From Thermoascus crustaceus (Eukaryota > Ascomycota > Eurotiomycetes > Eurotiales > Thermoascaceae), in assembly GCA_001599835.1 (NCBI GenBank), contig BCIC01000002.1, positions 1,321,137 through 1,385,136 on the forward strand: a stretch of DNA of 64,000 nt. The letters run 5' to 3'. Shown here one piece after another: positions 11,392-24,300 of this stretch (position 1 is its first letter; every line of letters starts with the position of its first letter). The position numbers and the translations under genes are program-made. Below the pieces are notes generated by a model. It made no database searches. It saw only the letters and a list, made by a program, of their open reading frames with translations, and was not told the origin of the DNA.

Positions 11392-12934
11392 AGTACAGAT
11401 TGGATATATTTGTGCACATCTGGTATAAACAGTTTATGTAAACAACAACGGAGTGGACACCAAGGTCCGGCTCCCGATCCGATTGATCACTCTACCTTCA
11501 TCTAATTCAACGGCGCGTTTATATCCGCAAGAAACCGAATGCGTCTCCAGTCACAAATTAAATAACGACAGCCTTTACATAATCTCATAAAAATCCTCAT
11601 GAGGAATGCGCTCGCAGTTTGCATATGCCCGAGGCTGGCTGAAATAATGCGTGGTCAGATGTGGCTCTGCCAAGATTGTTTTGCTCTTTCTCAACTGACT
11701 GAAGCGGAGTGATCTAGAGTCTAGGATTCGATCTTTTAGTACAGAAGCTATCCAATTTACGTGCTTTGCGGCATGTCTTCCCAGGCTACCAGAATCTTGC
11801 AAGACTGTCTTTTCCTTTAATTCACGCAGAATAAGTAGATGGAGCTGTCTTCAGCGTGCTATTTCAACTGCTCTTCTTATTGGCGACTCCTCTTTTGACC
11901 CCGCAATAGATGTCACTTTAGAGTAACGTGGGGTTTAGTTGCATATGCAAGTAGCAGTTTCGATAGTATCCCTGATGATACACCTCAACTACACGTGCTC
12001 CTACAGAATTCTAATCTAGCCTTTTACTGCAGTTTGAAGCTGTTCCTCTATTCACATTGCTAGGATGTTTACCATCGCCACTGGAGAGCACATAGTGGAG
12101 ATCAAATCCCCGGAAAGTCCGAATCAACTTGATTGTGTAGGTGGGCAGTAGATCTGCCTATCAGCAGTATGAAAAAGCTTGCAGTGAGGTAATTGTACTA
12201 TTCATTTATTTCAATGTTGACGAACACATGTCACTATTAGCAGAAGCATCTGTTGTTTGCAACATTATTCTCCGATTGTGCGACACGAGCAATGCATACA
12301 TACCCTCTCATTTACAAGGATTAGGGAGGATGTCCATTACATTCCTATGTCCGAATTGTGCAGAGGTCCTCACGCTCAGCCATCTGTTGATACCCTTGTC
12401 AAGGGCATCATTTGATGTCAGATCTCTACTCCACGCTGACGCGTACAATCCTGTGGATCTCATCAGCACGAGGACCGATCTGCGGAGTAGCCCCATACGT
12501 TCGTGCATCTGATCTAACTGCAGCAAGACTCATCATCCTACCGATGGGGGCAACGTGAATTCCGTAAGGTACGGCCCGAACGGGAGATCTGCCAAGCTCA
12601 TGCCCATGAGTAGCTACGCAAGTGTGGCCTCCTCCTTAACCTTTAGAATCTAGGCCGAAAAGCGGAGAAACTTCGTCTGGGTCAAAATCCATTCAGTCGA
12701 TTTCTATGAAACACATTGACTCAGTCTGCTGGTCTTTCATATCGCACCTCTGCGATATTGGAGCTATGTTCCATTCAGTAGATTCAAGTTATAGAAGGTA
12801 CAAAGGTCAATGGAATTAGACGTTTCGTATTACCTTGAACTTTTATGTCACTTAGCTGCGGGGAAATAGCGTCCTCTTCAGTAGGAGTGGAATCTAAGTC
12901 GACTGTCAGCAGGACATTTCATTGCCGGAAAACA
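11392..12934. other. Intergenic, no gene recognised
   Basis: About 1.5 kb upstream of the lectin-like remnant. Open frames at 12141-12512 (plus) and 12308-12526 (minus) overlap and match nothing I know. Confidence 0.5.
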
Positions 12935-12940
12935 TATAAA
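12935..12940 (+). promoter_or_regulatory. TATA box upstream of the lectin-like remnant
   Basis: TATAAA lies 123 bases before the ATG at 13058 with pyrimidine-rich sequence between them. It suggests the remnant keeps its old promoter. Confidence 0.45.
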
Positions 12941-13057
12941 GGCAAGACCATGAACCCTCTGTCCAGAGACCAGCATTCTCTACCCAGACCTTCATTGACT
13001 TCCATCTGAACAGATCAATTGAGACATCACGCATCAAGATCCCATTGCAGCAAAACC

Positions 13058-13562
13058 ATGCCTTCCATCCTGAACACTGACCTCGCTGGTGTCGCTGACG
13101 GCTCGGTGTTGCATCTCTTCTACCAGGACGACCAAGGCAATATTAGTGAAGTGTATTCCGAGGACGGTTCCACTTGGAAAGTCAGTCCTACAACCGTGGG
13201 AACTGGCGCCGTCAACGGAACACCGATCACGGCCTACGACGTTGACAAGGATACCGATTATGGCCAAAAGCAAACCGTAAATTGCAGGTCGAAAATAATC
13301 ACATAATCATTTACCAGAGCTGATGACAAGGGTTCCGCTATAGATCCATGTTCAGTATCTTGCGACCGCGGACAATGTCAACGGAGTGAAGTTGGTCGAG
13401 AAGGTGAAAGTGCTGCCCAAAGGCGACTGGACCTCTATGGGCATGCCACAAAACATTGAGAATCAAACCAGTCAGCACGACCAGGCTCTGCAGCGGCACT
13501 TACGACCAACTTGGTGGTACGTGGAATCCGGATGGTTCACAATGAGTGTACTTCGATAGGTA
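13058..13562 (+). pseudogene. Truncated fucose-lectin-like (AAL-type propeller) gene
   Basis: From ATG 13058 the frame reads as lectin-like beta-propeller blades: LHLFYQDDQGNISEVYSEDG, then after a likely intron (about 13280-13344, donor GTAAAT, acceptor CTATAG) VQYLATADNVNGVKLVEKVK and KGDWTSMG. Repeating W/F-Y-xx-D-GxI-E patterns are typical of the fungal fucose-specific lectin fold. Near 13465 the frame breaks: the best continuation (CSGTYDQLGGTWNPDGSQ) is in another frame. Where Trp is expected at about 13546 there is TGA. A donor (GTAAGT) follows at 13561, but no later blades are present, so at least half of a normal six-blade protein is gone. Family assignment is moderate; loss of function is clear. 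Confidence 0.55.
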
Positions 13563-13946
13563 AGTCATTTCCAAGAAACATATGTAGTAGGTAATGGACA
13601 TTAAACCCTTGCTCGACGCCGCCTTGTGGCTTGCTGCATACTAGTACTAGGTCAAGGCTTAGTGCACCCCACCGCCATTACAGTCTCTATAGACGGCGAT
13701 GGTATAATTCCTTTATTACAGCAGGGGTTGATAAAGCCATGCGGGTGATGCCAGCTAAGGCGCTTTGACCGCTAATCAGGTAAGTATATCTGTCGCATCT
13801 CAATCTCGAAATAGGTCATTTTCTTTCTCAACTCTACTCTCAGTCTCTTGGAAAATCATACCAACAAGATCTTCATTCAGTGGTCGATTAAGGTGCTGTG
13901 AAATTAGGATAAGAAACTACAGCACACACCTTATCCTAATCTAATC
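13563..13946. other. Short intergenic stretch
   Basis: About 380 bases between two pseudogenes. No lectin blades or other coding similarity were seen. It contains a palindrome-like GGATAAG-rich segment near 13906-13936. Confidence 0.4.
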
Positions 13947-14902
13947 ATGCCACGATCCGAACGCTCGCGACCCTTCCTGTCGCCAGACCACGCGAACAGC
14001 CCGACGAAACGGATAAAACGGTCACAGTCTGAAGACGGAGACGAAAAGCCAGTTTACTCATCTTCGGCGAGAGACCAAGGAAAGCTACCTCCTCTCCATC
14101 CGTCTGTCTTATACTGAGGACCCTTGCATCAGTCGTCTCCTCTCAATCCCATCAAACTACACATTTGCCGAATTGCATGCCGCAATACAGCTTGCATTTG
14201 GCTGGATGAACACACTGAAGTACGTGTTTAATGTATTTGTCAATCATGAAGAGGTAGGTAGCAGCTTAAGCTTCTTTCTTTCTTTCTTTCTTCCTTCCTT
14301 CCTACAGTTCTCCATTGGTCAGGCATTGCGAGCTAAGGATACGGTACCGATAGCGTACAAATAAGTGGTTCACCATAGCAGCCGCCGCTGATCCGCTGGG
14401 TTACCATCGCAGAACTAACTGTGAGGACGTTACACTCGCAGAAGTCTACGATAGCGAAGAATACCGGGGCAAAGAGGTCAAAGTCGTGTACGAGTACGAC
14501 AGAGACTTTCGTAGAGATGGAGACAACTGGGACCATGATATTTCGTTCCTCGGGCGCGCTGATCCCGGTATGCGGAAGAGCCTGGGGCTCTCGGGGATAA
14601 ATCGCCAGTCGTGTGTATTGGCGGCGCCCCCTCCACTCTGAGTTTTCTGGCTGAAGCAAGCTTGTGGTGGTAACCATCGCTAATGGGTTTTACTAGGGTC
14701 ATCCATGTGCGGAAGGCTACGGTGGCCCCCATGCTTAGAAAGTCATAAAGGAGGGGCTCATTACAGGGCACGATCCAGAAGGATTGCTAGAATGGTACAA
14801 GGTCGAATGTGTCAACGGGGACCCGGAGGGTTCGATCCGTATCAGTGGGATATTAAGCATGTCAATAAGCTCCTTAGGAGTGTCAGAATGCGGAATACTT
14901 GA
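13947..14902 (+). pseudogene. Decayed pRiA4b ORF-3-like protein gene
   Basis: The frame opens at ATG 13947 with a basic leader (SPTKRIKRSQSEDGDEK). After a frame change near 14080 it enters the domain of the plasmid pRiA4b ORF-3 family: SRLLSIPSNYTFAELHAAIQ and LAFGWMN at about 14130-14215. An intron with a CTTT/CTTC-repeat tract follows (about 14253-14307). Next come VVYEYD and NWDHDISFLGRADP (about 14485-14567), a probable intron ending TTACTAG near 14697, GHPCAEGYGGP, and the tail EWYKVECVNG...FDPYQWDIKHVNKLL, ending with TGA at 14902. A TAG at about 14738 replaces the Trp expected after GGPHA, and a single-base shift lies near 14828. Several independent lesions mean this is not functional. 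The family is of unknown biochemical function and is often linked to mobile elements in bacteria. Confidence 0.75.
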
Positions 14903-15588
14903 CTGAGAGACATCATACCCTGCCATGGAGGACTTCTGATGACTATCTCTCAGATGCATTGTGTGAGTGGTAATCTGTGGACCTTACAACATCTTGGGAA
15001 TGAGTTACTTGAGGTACAGTACTATAATGTACCATAATACTTGATGTACGGCGTACTATAGCTTACTGTACTTAATGAATGGAAATGGAATCGCGAATTG
15101 GGACATTTTGGCATGGCGTGGAGGGCATTTAAATATGCAACGCCAGTGACGAGTTCCTCTGTGGTTACTGACAAGATGGTTTGATGCCAAGTATGCTGCG
15201 GCAAGAGCCTGATCTCCTACAGCATTTACTTTCTCATTCTGATAGCGCAGAACAAGAGAAGTATTCCGCGGGGTGTCCAAGATAGACTTTTTTAGTAGGT
15301 ATTTACATATGTACAGAGGGCTGTTTCTTTAACCTGTGTATTACGGTTTCATAATGAACAGAGAGGATGTTCAACTATGCTTGTGGAATATACAGATGAC
15401 AAAAAGACCAATATACGTTGCCATATAAATCGGGCCACATGGGAATGCACATCTATTCCAGAACCCAGATAGACAAAAATGCTCCAGAACATATCAGAAG
15501 GTATAAATAAACAAGAATACACACAAACGAAGCACCCCCATGTTCTTCTTCATTTCATAACAGGTATCAGGTATCGATCTATCAATCA
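14903..15588. other. Intergenic, nothing recognised
   Basis: About 0.7 kb holding the 3' end region of the RED-like gene on the minus strand. A run of short GTAC-containing words lies near 15010-15065. No supported gene. Confidence 0.5.
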
Positions 15589-17444
15589 TCACGCTTTCTC
15601 CTTCCCCTTCCCTTCCCCCTCACCCTTCCGCCTCTCAAGAACCCTCATAACATCCGCAACATTCTCCTTATCTCCCTTCCTCTTCTTCGGCCCGCGCTTC
15701 CTCTTCTGCCCACCACGGGCCTCGATATACTCATCATCCTCCTCGTCCTCGATCCGACTCGACCCGAACCCGAGATCCATGTCCATGTTATCCAGGACCT
15801 CCCGTCTGCGGGCCTCTTCGAGGAATTTCTTCCTCCGGAGCAGCGTCTCGGGGTCCACGTCTTCGTCCTCCGCTGCTTCTTCTGCAAGTTCAGCAGAGGG
15901 AGAGGCTTGACGGAGTTTGGCGGCCCGTTTCAGGGCTTCCAGGATGGTTGGGTCGGTAGTTAGTGGGTTGGAACGGTCGAGTTCGGGGGCCTCGGTGGTG
16001 GTAGAAGTAGTGAAGTAGTTGCGTGGTTTGGGCGGTTGTGATGGAGCGGCGGGTTCTTTCTCTTTCTTTTCGATGTTGGCGAGGTCGCGGTCTTCAGCGT
16101 TCTTCTCTGATACTGCCGCTTTATCTGCCTTGGCTTCGCCCTCTTCTTCGGAAGAGGAGGCGTCGTCGTCGGCGATATCTGCCAGAGGATTGTAGTCTGC
16201 GCCAACACCTGCGAAGATGTCATCATCTTCGTCCTCCTCCTGAGCAACTGCAGCTGCACTTGCAGCCTTGGACACAAACTCAGCAGGCACTTCCATCCCC
16301 AATGGCTTCGCATCTTTATCCGGCATCAACAGGCCATTATTATTCCCATTTGTCTTCTCCGCAGGCTTTGGTGGATCCAGCCACCTAACCTTCCTCTTCA
16401 TCTTGCCCTCCGCGTCTGTAGTAATGAGAACCTCTCTCCGTCTTCCAGTTTCGTCCTGTTCGATCCATCGCTTCTTCTCATTCTTGGGATCACCAATCTT
16501 CTTAAACTTCGACCCCAACGTAGACGCGGGAGGCTCAGGTGCCGGTGCCGCCGCAGGCGCAGGCGCAGCCCCAGCCCCAGCAGCAGCTCTCGCCCTACCC
16601 TCCTTCAACTGTCTCAAAATATCATCCCTCGATCTCTTCTGTTGCCCTGCCTCCTTCGTCTGCGACGACGGCACTGGCGGAGGAGGCGGCGGAGCCATAT
16701 TCCCCTTCTTGACCTTCTTCTCCTTGGGCGCCACAGGCGCAACCTCCTCCTTCTCCTTCTCCTCCAACACCCGATCAAACTCCTCATCCGCATCCTCAAC
16801 CTTCTCTTCCTCTGGCACCGACGGCTTCTCCACCGGCTTCGTCACATCCTCACCGGCCTTGACCCGTCTCAACAACTCCCAATCCAGCCCCTTCACCAGC
16901 GGCGCGGTCCGCACGTCTCCACCGACACCGATCTCCGCGCGCAGCTTCTCGAATGTCGCCTGGTCGATCTGGCCCAATTTGACCATCTCCTCGAGCGCTT
17001 TGACGCGCTTCTCTTTGTCTTGGACATCGTCTTCCTTCTCTTGCTCTTCTAGTTCTCTCCGTAGTTGTGCCCGATCCTGGTATCCGGAGGCAAGTTTCGA
17101 GCCCTTTGGGTCGTAGGATCTGAATTTCTTCGTTGGTGGCCGTTGCTGCTCGCGACGGTGTTCGGCGAGTTGGCGCGCGAAGTCGACGCCCTTGACGGAG
17201 CGTCTGTTTGAACAGTTAATATTGTCTGTAAATCAAGAATATGATATAACAAAAGGGATGAGGATCAAACATACGGCGTCATAGGGATACTCGACCGCAT
17301 CCGCGAGCCCAGGACCGCGCCGGGGCCCGGAGTCGCGCCACCATCCTTTCGTGCTGGTGTCGGGGTCGCAGTTGCTTTCGCGGTCGAAGAGGAAGTAGGT
17401 TTGGGATTATCGAGGACGAGACGTCGGAATTGTTCGTTGTTCAT
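15589..17444 (-). CDS. RED/IK-like pre-mRNA splicing factor
   Basis: Two exons (17444-17275 and 17203-15589) flank a 71-base GT-AG intron and give 595 codons including the stop, 594 residues. Exon 1 encodes a Ser/Thr/Pro-rich leader. Exon 2 opens with the conserved RED N-terminal region (VKGVDFARQLAEHRREQQ, then KKFRSYDPKGSKLASGYQDR). RED (IK) is a spliceosomal B-complex protein that works with SMU1 in the nucleus. The middle is low-complexity with a Pro run, an Ala/Pro stretch and acidic clusters. The C-terminus is very basic (KRKRGPKKRKGDK) and is a likely nuclear localisation signal. ATG 17444 is chosen because it begins the only frame that splices into the RED block. The annotation is strong for family and moderate for SMU1 partnership in this organism. 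Confidence 0.85.
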
Positions 17445-18368
17445 GGTTGAGAGGAAGAGGGAGCTTCAGAGCTTGGTTTGGTTGGATGCATACGCGGCGA
17501 TTTCGATGAAGTCCCGCTGGTTGCGCGGCGTAGGAAGTGGCGAAAAAGGGGAGTGGAAGAAAACCGCCAGAGCTCTGTAACCAAGGTATCAGAAATTAAA
17601 ACAGAACAAAATAGGAGGTTTTGCAGCGGCAATCGTGACTTCAAGTTGGATATCACAGAGCTTCCACCCAGGCTTGTTCCAGGCGGGTTTGGTGGCGGTC
17701 TCGGAGCAAAGCCCAGCAGTGAATGACGGCATGGCATCTTCCTTTGACTTGGCCGCGCTCCGCGAACCAACTCCGCCAACGCGGAGCATCAGAGCAAGTC
17801 GACATAATTTGAAACCAAACAAGTTCTTGAGTGTTTTACCCTATATAGTGTTCTTTTTTTTTGCGAAATTTTACCAGCGCTACCTCTCAGAAGATCTCTA
17901 TTTTAGTTCCTGTATTTTCGAAAACTTTTCACGGATTCCAATTTATATTCTCCCAGTCTTGAGCTGTCTACCTAACTACCTAGGTGTGCTGCAGCGCTAC
18001 AGATTACCAATATTCATCCAATACGATCGAGATTCCATAAATGCATCTACGGTGCAGAAGTACATAAGCAACATACGTAACCATCTAACTTTAATATTCA
18101 GACTCCATAATTTTGGTCTCAAGTAAGTAAACAGTCATGTCACGGCGTTAAAAAAGACAAAATTATCAAAGACATCAAGAATAGTGTCGTAGTGGAATGG
18201 AAAGGGAGATATCAATCAATCAGGCCGGCAGAATGAATAGATAGATGTACGTTGAAAAGCACCAAACCCACAACGCATCCCCCCACGCCCCGGGGATTCC
18301 CCTTTTCCGTCTTTCATCCCTCCCATTTCCATATTTCCGTTAACTACTTAAAACGCTTTTCTTTTCAT
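17445..18368. other. Intergenic between the RED-like gene and ubr1
   Basis: About 0.9 kb with the RED-like promoter on its left and the ubr1 3' end on its right. An open frame at 17635-18126 (plus) looks like noise. A T-run lies near 17850-17862. Confidence 0.5.
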
Positions 18369-21300
18369 TTAGATCGTTTCCCATCCTCCATTATTAATAT
18401 CCGCCTCCAGCTTCCGGCTAATCGTCGCCGGAATGCCGTGCGAGAGCCACACGTCTCGGAGCAGCTTGTCGTAGCGCTTCTGGTTGAGGATGAGCTGGCG
18501 GTTGCGGCGCAGGCCCGGATCGACCTCACCGTGGCGGTCGAGGTAGGGCGTGTAGTGCCACGAGCCGTTGTGGTTGTGGAGGTAGAGGACGGTGCATTTG
18601 CGGATGTTGATGAAGAGACCGACGTTCTTGCCGCATCTGCATTACACAACGTGGTTAGTGATACTGTATTCAAATAGGAACGGGGAGAGAAGGGTTACAG
18701 ACTTCTTGACATGTTGGTTACATCCGCCCAACCTCTTATCACTGCAGCACACGGCCTGGGAACAGAAGATGTCGCCACAGAACAGACAGATGCTCGGATC
18801 GGTCAGTTCCTTCTTCGAGTTCGGGCAGCGCCTCCGGTTGGCTTCCTCGATGAGCGTATCATAGTACCGAGGAAGACCCACGAGTTCGAAGATGGCCGGA
18901 TGAGAGAGACTCGGCCACAGTCTGTGGTCATCAAACCGGAAGCCCGAGCGGGATGCATTCCAGTGGAAGATCCAACCAGATACAACCGAGTCAAACGGGT
19001 TGTTGCTGTTCTTAGCAGGCGCGAGAGAGGCAAAGATCTCGTCGAGGGTCGGGAGTCCCAGGAGCTTCGTCAGACGGTCCAGCTCCGAGGTACCGACATC
19101 CATGAAGCCGGTGTTGGGGAACTCGACGCCGTGCTGCACGTGGAGCAGAATAACTGTTTTACGGAGGAATGGCAGCGCATAGCTTGCGATCAGACGTCTC
19201 AAAGCTATGATGATGCCAGGAGTGGCAGATCCTTCACCGTCCTTCACGTAGCCGCTCTCTGCCGGGAATGAAGAGCCTTCCACACGTCCCACTGAGTTCG
19301 ATCTCAGCTCCGCAACGATGGAGTCGAAGAAGCGTCTAGTGATCGCATAACGCTCGTCCGACAATTCTACTTCCAGCAGGTAGTGCGCATCCCCGTGCTG
19401 AGCCAGCTCCTCCTTCAGTCCCAGCGGCCATAGGATAAAAGTGACAGCGACCTTGACAATCTCCGCCACGTAGCACATCTGGATCAAGTGCCGGATCTCG
19501 ATGTTGAGAACAGGCAGCAGCACCAGAGAGCATTCTGCCAGGAATACGAAAATGTCCGTCGCAAGTAGCGGTTGAATGTTTCGGACATCCTCGAGGAGTG
19601 CCGTTCCGCTCATACACGGATGGCCCACGAACAACTGGCATAGCTTCTGACGATGCATCTCCTGGAATTCCTGGGTGGTACGGCTCTTAGTCGCGCCGCT
19701 GTTGTGGAGCCCGCCTACAGCGGCATAGGAGAATGCGGTCTCAGCCAGAACGCGCAGATGTGTCAGCGCCAACTGGGGGATCTTGTCGAGCAGCGTCGAT
19801 CCAGGTTCGGACTCGACACCACGCTGAGCGATCTCGAGGGCAGAAATGCTGAATCCGAAGCTCCGTATCAATGAATCGGTATGAAGCAATTCATCCGTGT
19901 TGATCGCGTCCGGAGAATGCGAGAACTGTGAATCAATGTGGTTCAAGCGGAGAGTCTGCTTGAGGCGCTTATAGATCTGCACAAGCTCTGACATAGGAGT
20001 GTCGTTAGGGGTCGAAACCTGCTGGAGAGGACTGGTAGCAGTGATGTCATCGGCAGTCGGGAAGAGACCCGGCATGGGCATTCTGGTCGACGGCACGAAC
20101 TGGTGAGGAGCGGGTGGAAGTGACGAGGTCATGAGCTGATCGATCTTCGTGGCCATTGGAGGCACCATGGTCTTTGACAGGTAGTCTATGAAGAGGTCCT
20201 GGTATGTTGCCAATTGTAGTTTGTCAACATCCATGAGAAGGGTATAGTTGCGGGGCTGAGACAGAGCAGCCTTCACATCCTCATTGATAAAGTGATCGAA
20301 CGACTGGTTGGTCTTCAAAGCGCCCGGGTACGACTCCTCCTTACCCTTCCAAATGATCGGCAGGAACGCATTCCCCAGTGCTTTGCAGAGAGGGCAGACA
20401 AACTCCTTCATAGCCAAGCGCTCAGGATGGTTTCGCGCAACCTGCTGGCTATGCCGCCTCTTCGTTGCCGCATAGTAGACCTCGAAACAGGAGTAGTGCA
20501 TGATGTGACCACAGCCCGTTGTGACAGGACCACGGACCGTATTCTTCGAATTGAACCCTTTGCTCAGACCGATCTTCTCACTGATCACCTCACCACCCGT
20601 GGAGTCGAGCCTCCGTACTATAGTACGGTTCTCTCCTGCCACACCAAATGGACGAAGATGGTCGGCGGACTTATCCAGACTCGATGGGGTTCTGAGAACC
20701 TCCCTGATCCAATCCGGGTCCTTGATATCCGTCTGTCTCAGGATCCCGCTGTCCTGTACCAATGCAAACGTGCCGTAGAGTCTGGTGTCGTTCGTGTCCT
20801 CCTGGCACAGGATGCAGGTTCCGGTAGGATACTTCCACATCTTCGCTTCAGTCGGCTCCTCAGCTTCAGACTCGAGATCGCTGAAGTCGTCTTCTCCCCA
20901 GTCGATCGCACCCTGGCTGTTCAGGAAGTTCTGCTGCTGCTGCTGGAACTGAGCCATCACCCTGGCCTGCCTCTCCAGAGCCTGTTTCTTCTTAAGTTCC
21001 TGCTCACTCTCGCCAGTAGTCGCAGGAGAACCCGCCTCGATCCTGTCATAAGGGAACTTGAGAGTGGCGGTTGCTGCCGTGTAGGCCTTGGGACGCTTCT
21101 GCCACATCCTCTTCAGGATATGTCGGATCTTGGGGCCGCACGATTCAAACTCGCTCATGGTGGAGACCTTCTGTAGGAGACCAATTATAGTCATGTTGCC
21201 CGCGGAAGTCGGTTTAGACTTTGACAATCCATGCAAAACAAAGGAGTGCCCAGACTCCTCAGTCATGTCGTCCTCGTCGGTATTATCCTCCAGTACGGCA

Positions 21301-24300
21301 ACAAGGATCAAGTGCAGAACCACATGAAGGAACGTCTCAACACGGGTGGAAGGAATCTCTGGAGTACTATCCTTTGAACACATTGCATAGTCGAGGCAGT
21401 GGTGGACAAGTTGAGCAAACAGCAAAGTCCTGGTAAACAGGGGGAGATCAGCAAACGCGCCAGAAGTAATGGGCCGCAGCTTCGGCTCGAAAACGATCTC
21501 AGAAGGCTTCTTTCCGGTCTTCTTAGCCATCCACTCCTTGTAGATGTTCTCTGCCTCATCCCGTTGATTCTTTGTATAGTGTGCGCTGTACGGGTCTATG
21601 AGGTCGATGTACTCAGACTTCAGCTCAAACGTGCCGCTGTCGTTCAAGCCTTCTGGAGGGCGGAAGATCGCAATCTCGTCAAGGACCTCCTGGAAAGTAT
21701 CAGATTCGAGCAGCTTGTCGCTGAGTCGTGTTGACAGATCCGAGAATGACAGCGGTTTGAAGCAGAGGACATGTGCGATGTCTCGACTGATATTCTCCTT
21801 GCTCAAGCTGGTGGTGTCGTCGATTGCGGTCAGAGACGTCCGGTCAGTCAATAAGATAATCAGAAGATGGACGAATTCCTCAGCCACATCGACAATCTGA
21901 GAATCCTCATAACCGGCGGGGGGCACGTAACCCCTGGTCATCCAGTTCACCATTCCGAAACGGTCAGCGATCGAAGCAAGGACTCTGCTCTGCTCACAAG
22001 TGACGAGCGCAGTTTGGAGCAGGAAGATGTCACGGTAATACGCAAAGTCACGAGACGATACTCCGCGATACTGGGACATCTGGTGCCGAAGGCTGAGGCC
22101 ATTGCGCACCCACATGCCAGCTTTCATCTGGGCAAGCCATGCACAGACCCTGAGTGGGTAGTCAAACATCGTTAGCAGAAGGTCCTCAGGGCTCAGATTG
22201 ATATCGTGAATGTGCTTGTCATTGGCCGTCTGTGCTGCCTCCAACAAGACATCACGCATCAAAGCACTGCTCATGCCTCGGCCACATTCAAGCAACCATG
22301 AAAGGGTGTAGTGGAGGGCATGGTGGAAACTGATCGATCCTTTTTCCACAACGAAGTCCACAACCCGGTGTCGTGGAACCGGGCCAGAGTGATCGACTTC
22401 GAAGTCGAAGGGTGACAAAGACTTGAAGCGGACGTATTCCTTGATTTCAGCCTGGTCGAAACGCTTCCGTTCCACTCCCGTAGAATGCACGATGGCAGAG
22501 ATCGCAGCCGCTTTGATAGCCCTCAGCAAATTCTCTCCGTCATCAGCTTCTGGGTCGCGGAACGCCTCGCAGAACTGGCGGCAGAGCCGATTAATTTCTC
22601 TCATCAGGATGGAAGCACTAATCCAGGCATCTGTCTCGTACTCCACATGCTCTCCGACAGCGCGCACATTGGGACAGATTCCTTGAGGCAGCTTGACGAG
22701 ATCAAGGAACTGCAAGAGATATTGTTCTTCAGTGCGTACGCGGTGCTGCACGTACTCCGACTGAAGCAGATACCGCAGATCGAGGAAAAAGTGATATAGA
22801 CGCCTATTGTTGACCGACCCTGCGTCGAACGCCAGTGTCGCGGTTGGGTTGACCTCATGCGGTTCACCAACCTGTCTTGTTGTAAGGAACGTATACAGGA
22901 TAGCCATGACCTTGGTGAGGAAGTTTCCACGTTGGACAATCTCCTCAGTGATGGACGGCGTCGTAAGAAGCTGCAACGAGAGGTTGACGATGGAGTGGTC
23001 TGGCTCTCTGTCCGCGATCAGGTACAGCTGGGCCAGCGCAGTATACAGCGCAGACAACCGCAGCCCCATGATTCGCTTGAACTGAGGGACATTGACCACG
23101 GTGCTGATGTAGAGGTCCCGGAGATCAGTCCGTGTCTTCTTCCATAACCTCAGATCGAATAGAATCATCCAATCGAGACGAGTACGCTGCCAGAGATCTT
23201 CATAGGGAGGGATATCGCCGCCTTTAAGAAAGGCGGGAGGTTTAGTCTCCCAATGGCTCGGGGTCTTTGCGGGAGAAGGCTTAACGGTGACGGTTGGCGT
23301 TCTCGGAATCCGGACATGAGACGTAGTCGTTTGGACACGATTCTCCCCCGTATCAGACTGCGCATTTGTCTGGCCAGGGCGATCTTGTTGTTCCTGTGGT
23401 CGCGGAGGGGGTGGAGGAGGAGGATATCCAGCCAAAGTAGCTTCAGCAACTTCCAGTTCGTCATCAGCATTACCCATTTCCATGTCCTCATCTTCATCGA
23501 TTTCTTCGCGTAGACGGTTGAGATCAACCTCCATGTCCTCGTATTCTTCGTCATCGTCATCATGGCCCTCAACATAATCTTCATCCTCGTCACCTTCCTC
23601 GCCCTCGTTCTCACCTTGCTCGTCACCATTTTCGTCAAGGTCATCATCATCAGCCAACACCACCTGGCCTTGAGGAGAAACGGTCAGAGTGATGGCGCGG
23701 AAAGGGATACCCTCGTTCCTTTCATGATCGTCAATTCCTTTCATTCCAATATCTGCGTTGTAGGCACCGCTGCCGCGCCGCCAGGGGTTCAGGAGCTCTT
23801 CACAGATGACATGTCGAAGTATTTCATTATCCTCCCCGATACTGCAGCCAGCAATGTCCGCAAGCCATTCGACGATGGTTCCGCACATCTGTTCCCTGAA
23901 GGTGTCTCGAGAGGATCGTATTGTCACCGTTACTTTAATCTGTTCAATTGTTTTCGACACCTGTAGTAATCTCCGGAGGTCTTTCGAATATTTAACAACG
24001 CTCCTCCCTATATCGTTCGTCTCATGAGCCTTGGCGTTACCGAAACTATCCCGTTCCCTGCAGGCTCTCGTAACCTGGTGCGAGACATCTCTGATCGTAT
24101 GCTTCTCATCATTCCACAGGGCGAGCGCAAATTCTGGCTCCTTCTCCGGCGGATCACCCTCACCATACCAACCGGGACGCAGTCGTGACAGTTCCTCATC
24201 CTGTCTAATGCCCTCTTCAGTCTTGGGAAGTCTCAGCTGCTCCGGCGAACACGAGATCACATCACAGAAGTAATCCAGCGCCCTGGAAATCGTAGTCCGG

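Noticed and set aside
14826..14840. GGTTCGATCC, a tRNA B-box-like word
   Set aside because: It lies in the pRiA4-like remnant's coding tail, and no A box or cloverleaf could be drawn around it.
16268..17116. 282-codon plus-strand Ser/Phe-rich open frame
   Set aside because: It is the antisense of the charged, low-complexity part of the RED-like gene.
18365..18677. Ser/Thr/Ala-rich open frames on both strands at the ubr1 3' end
   Set aside because: They are other frames of the true second ubr1 exon, which carries conserved C-terminal residues.
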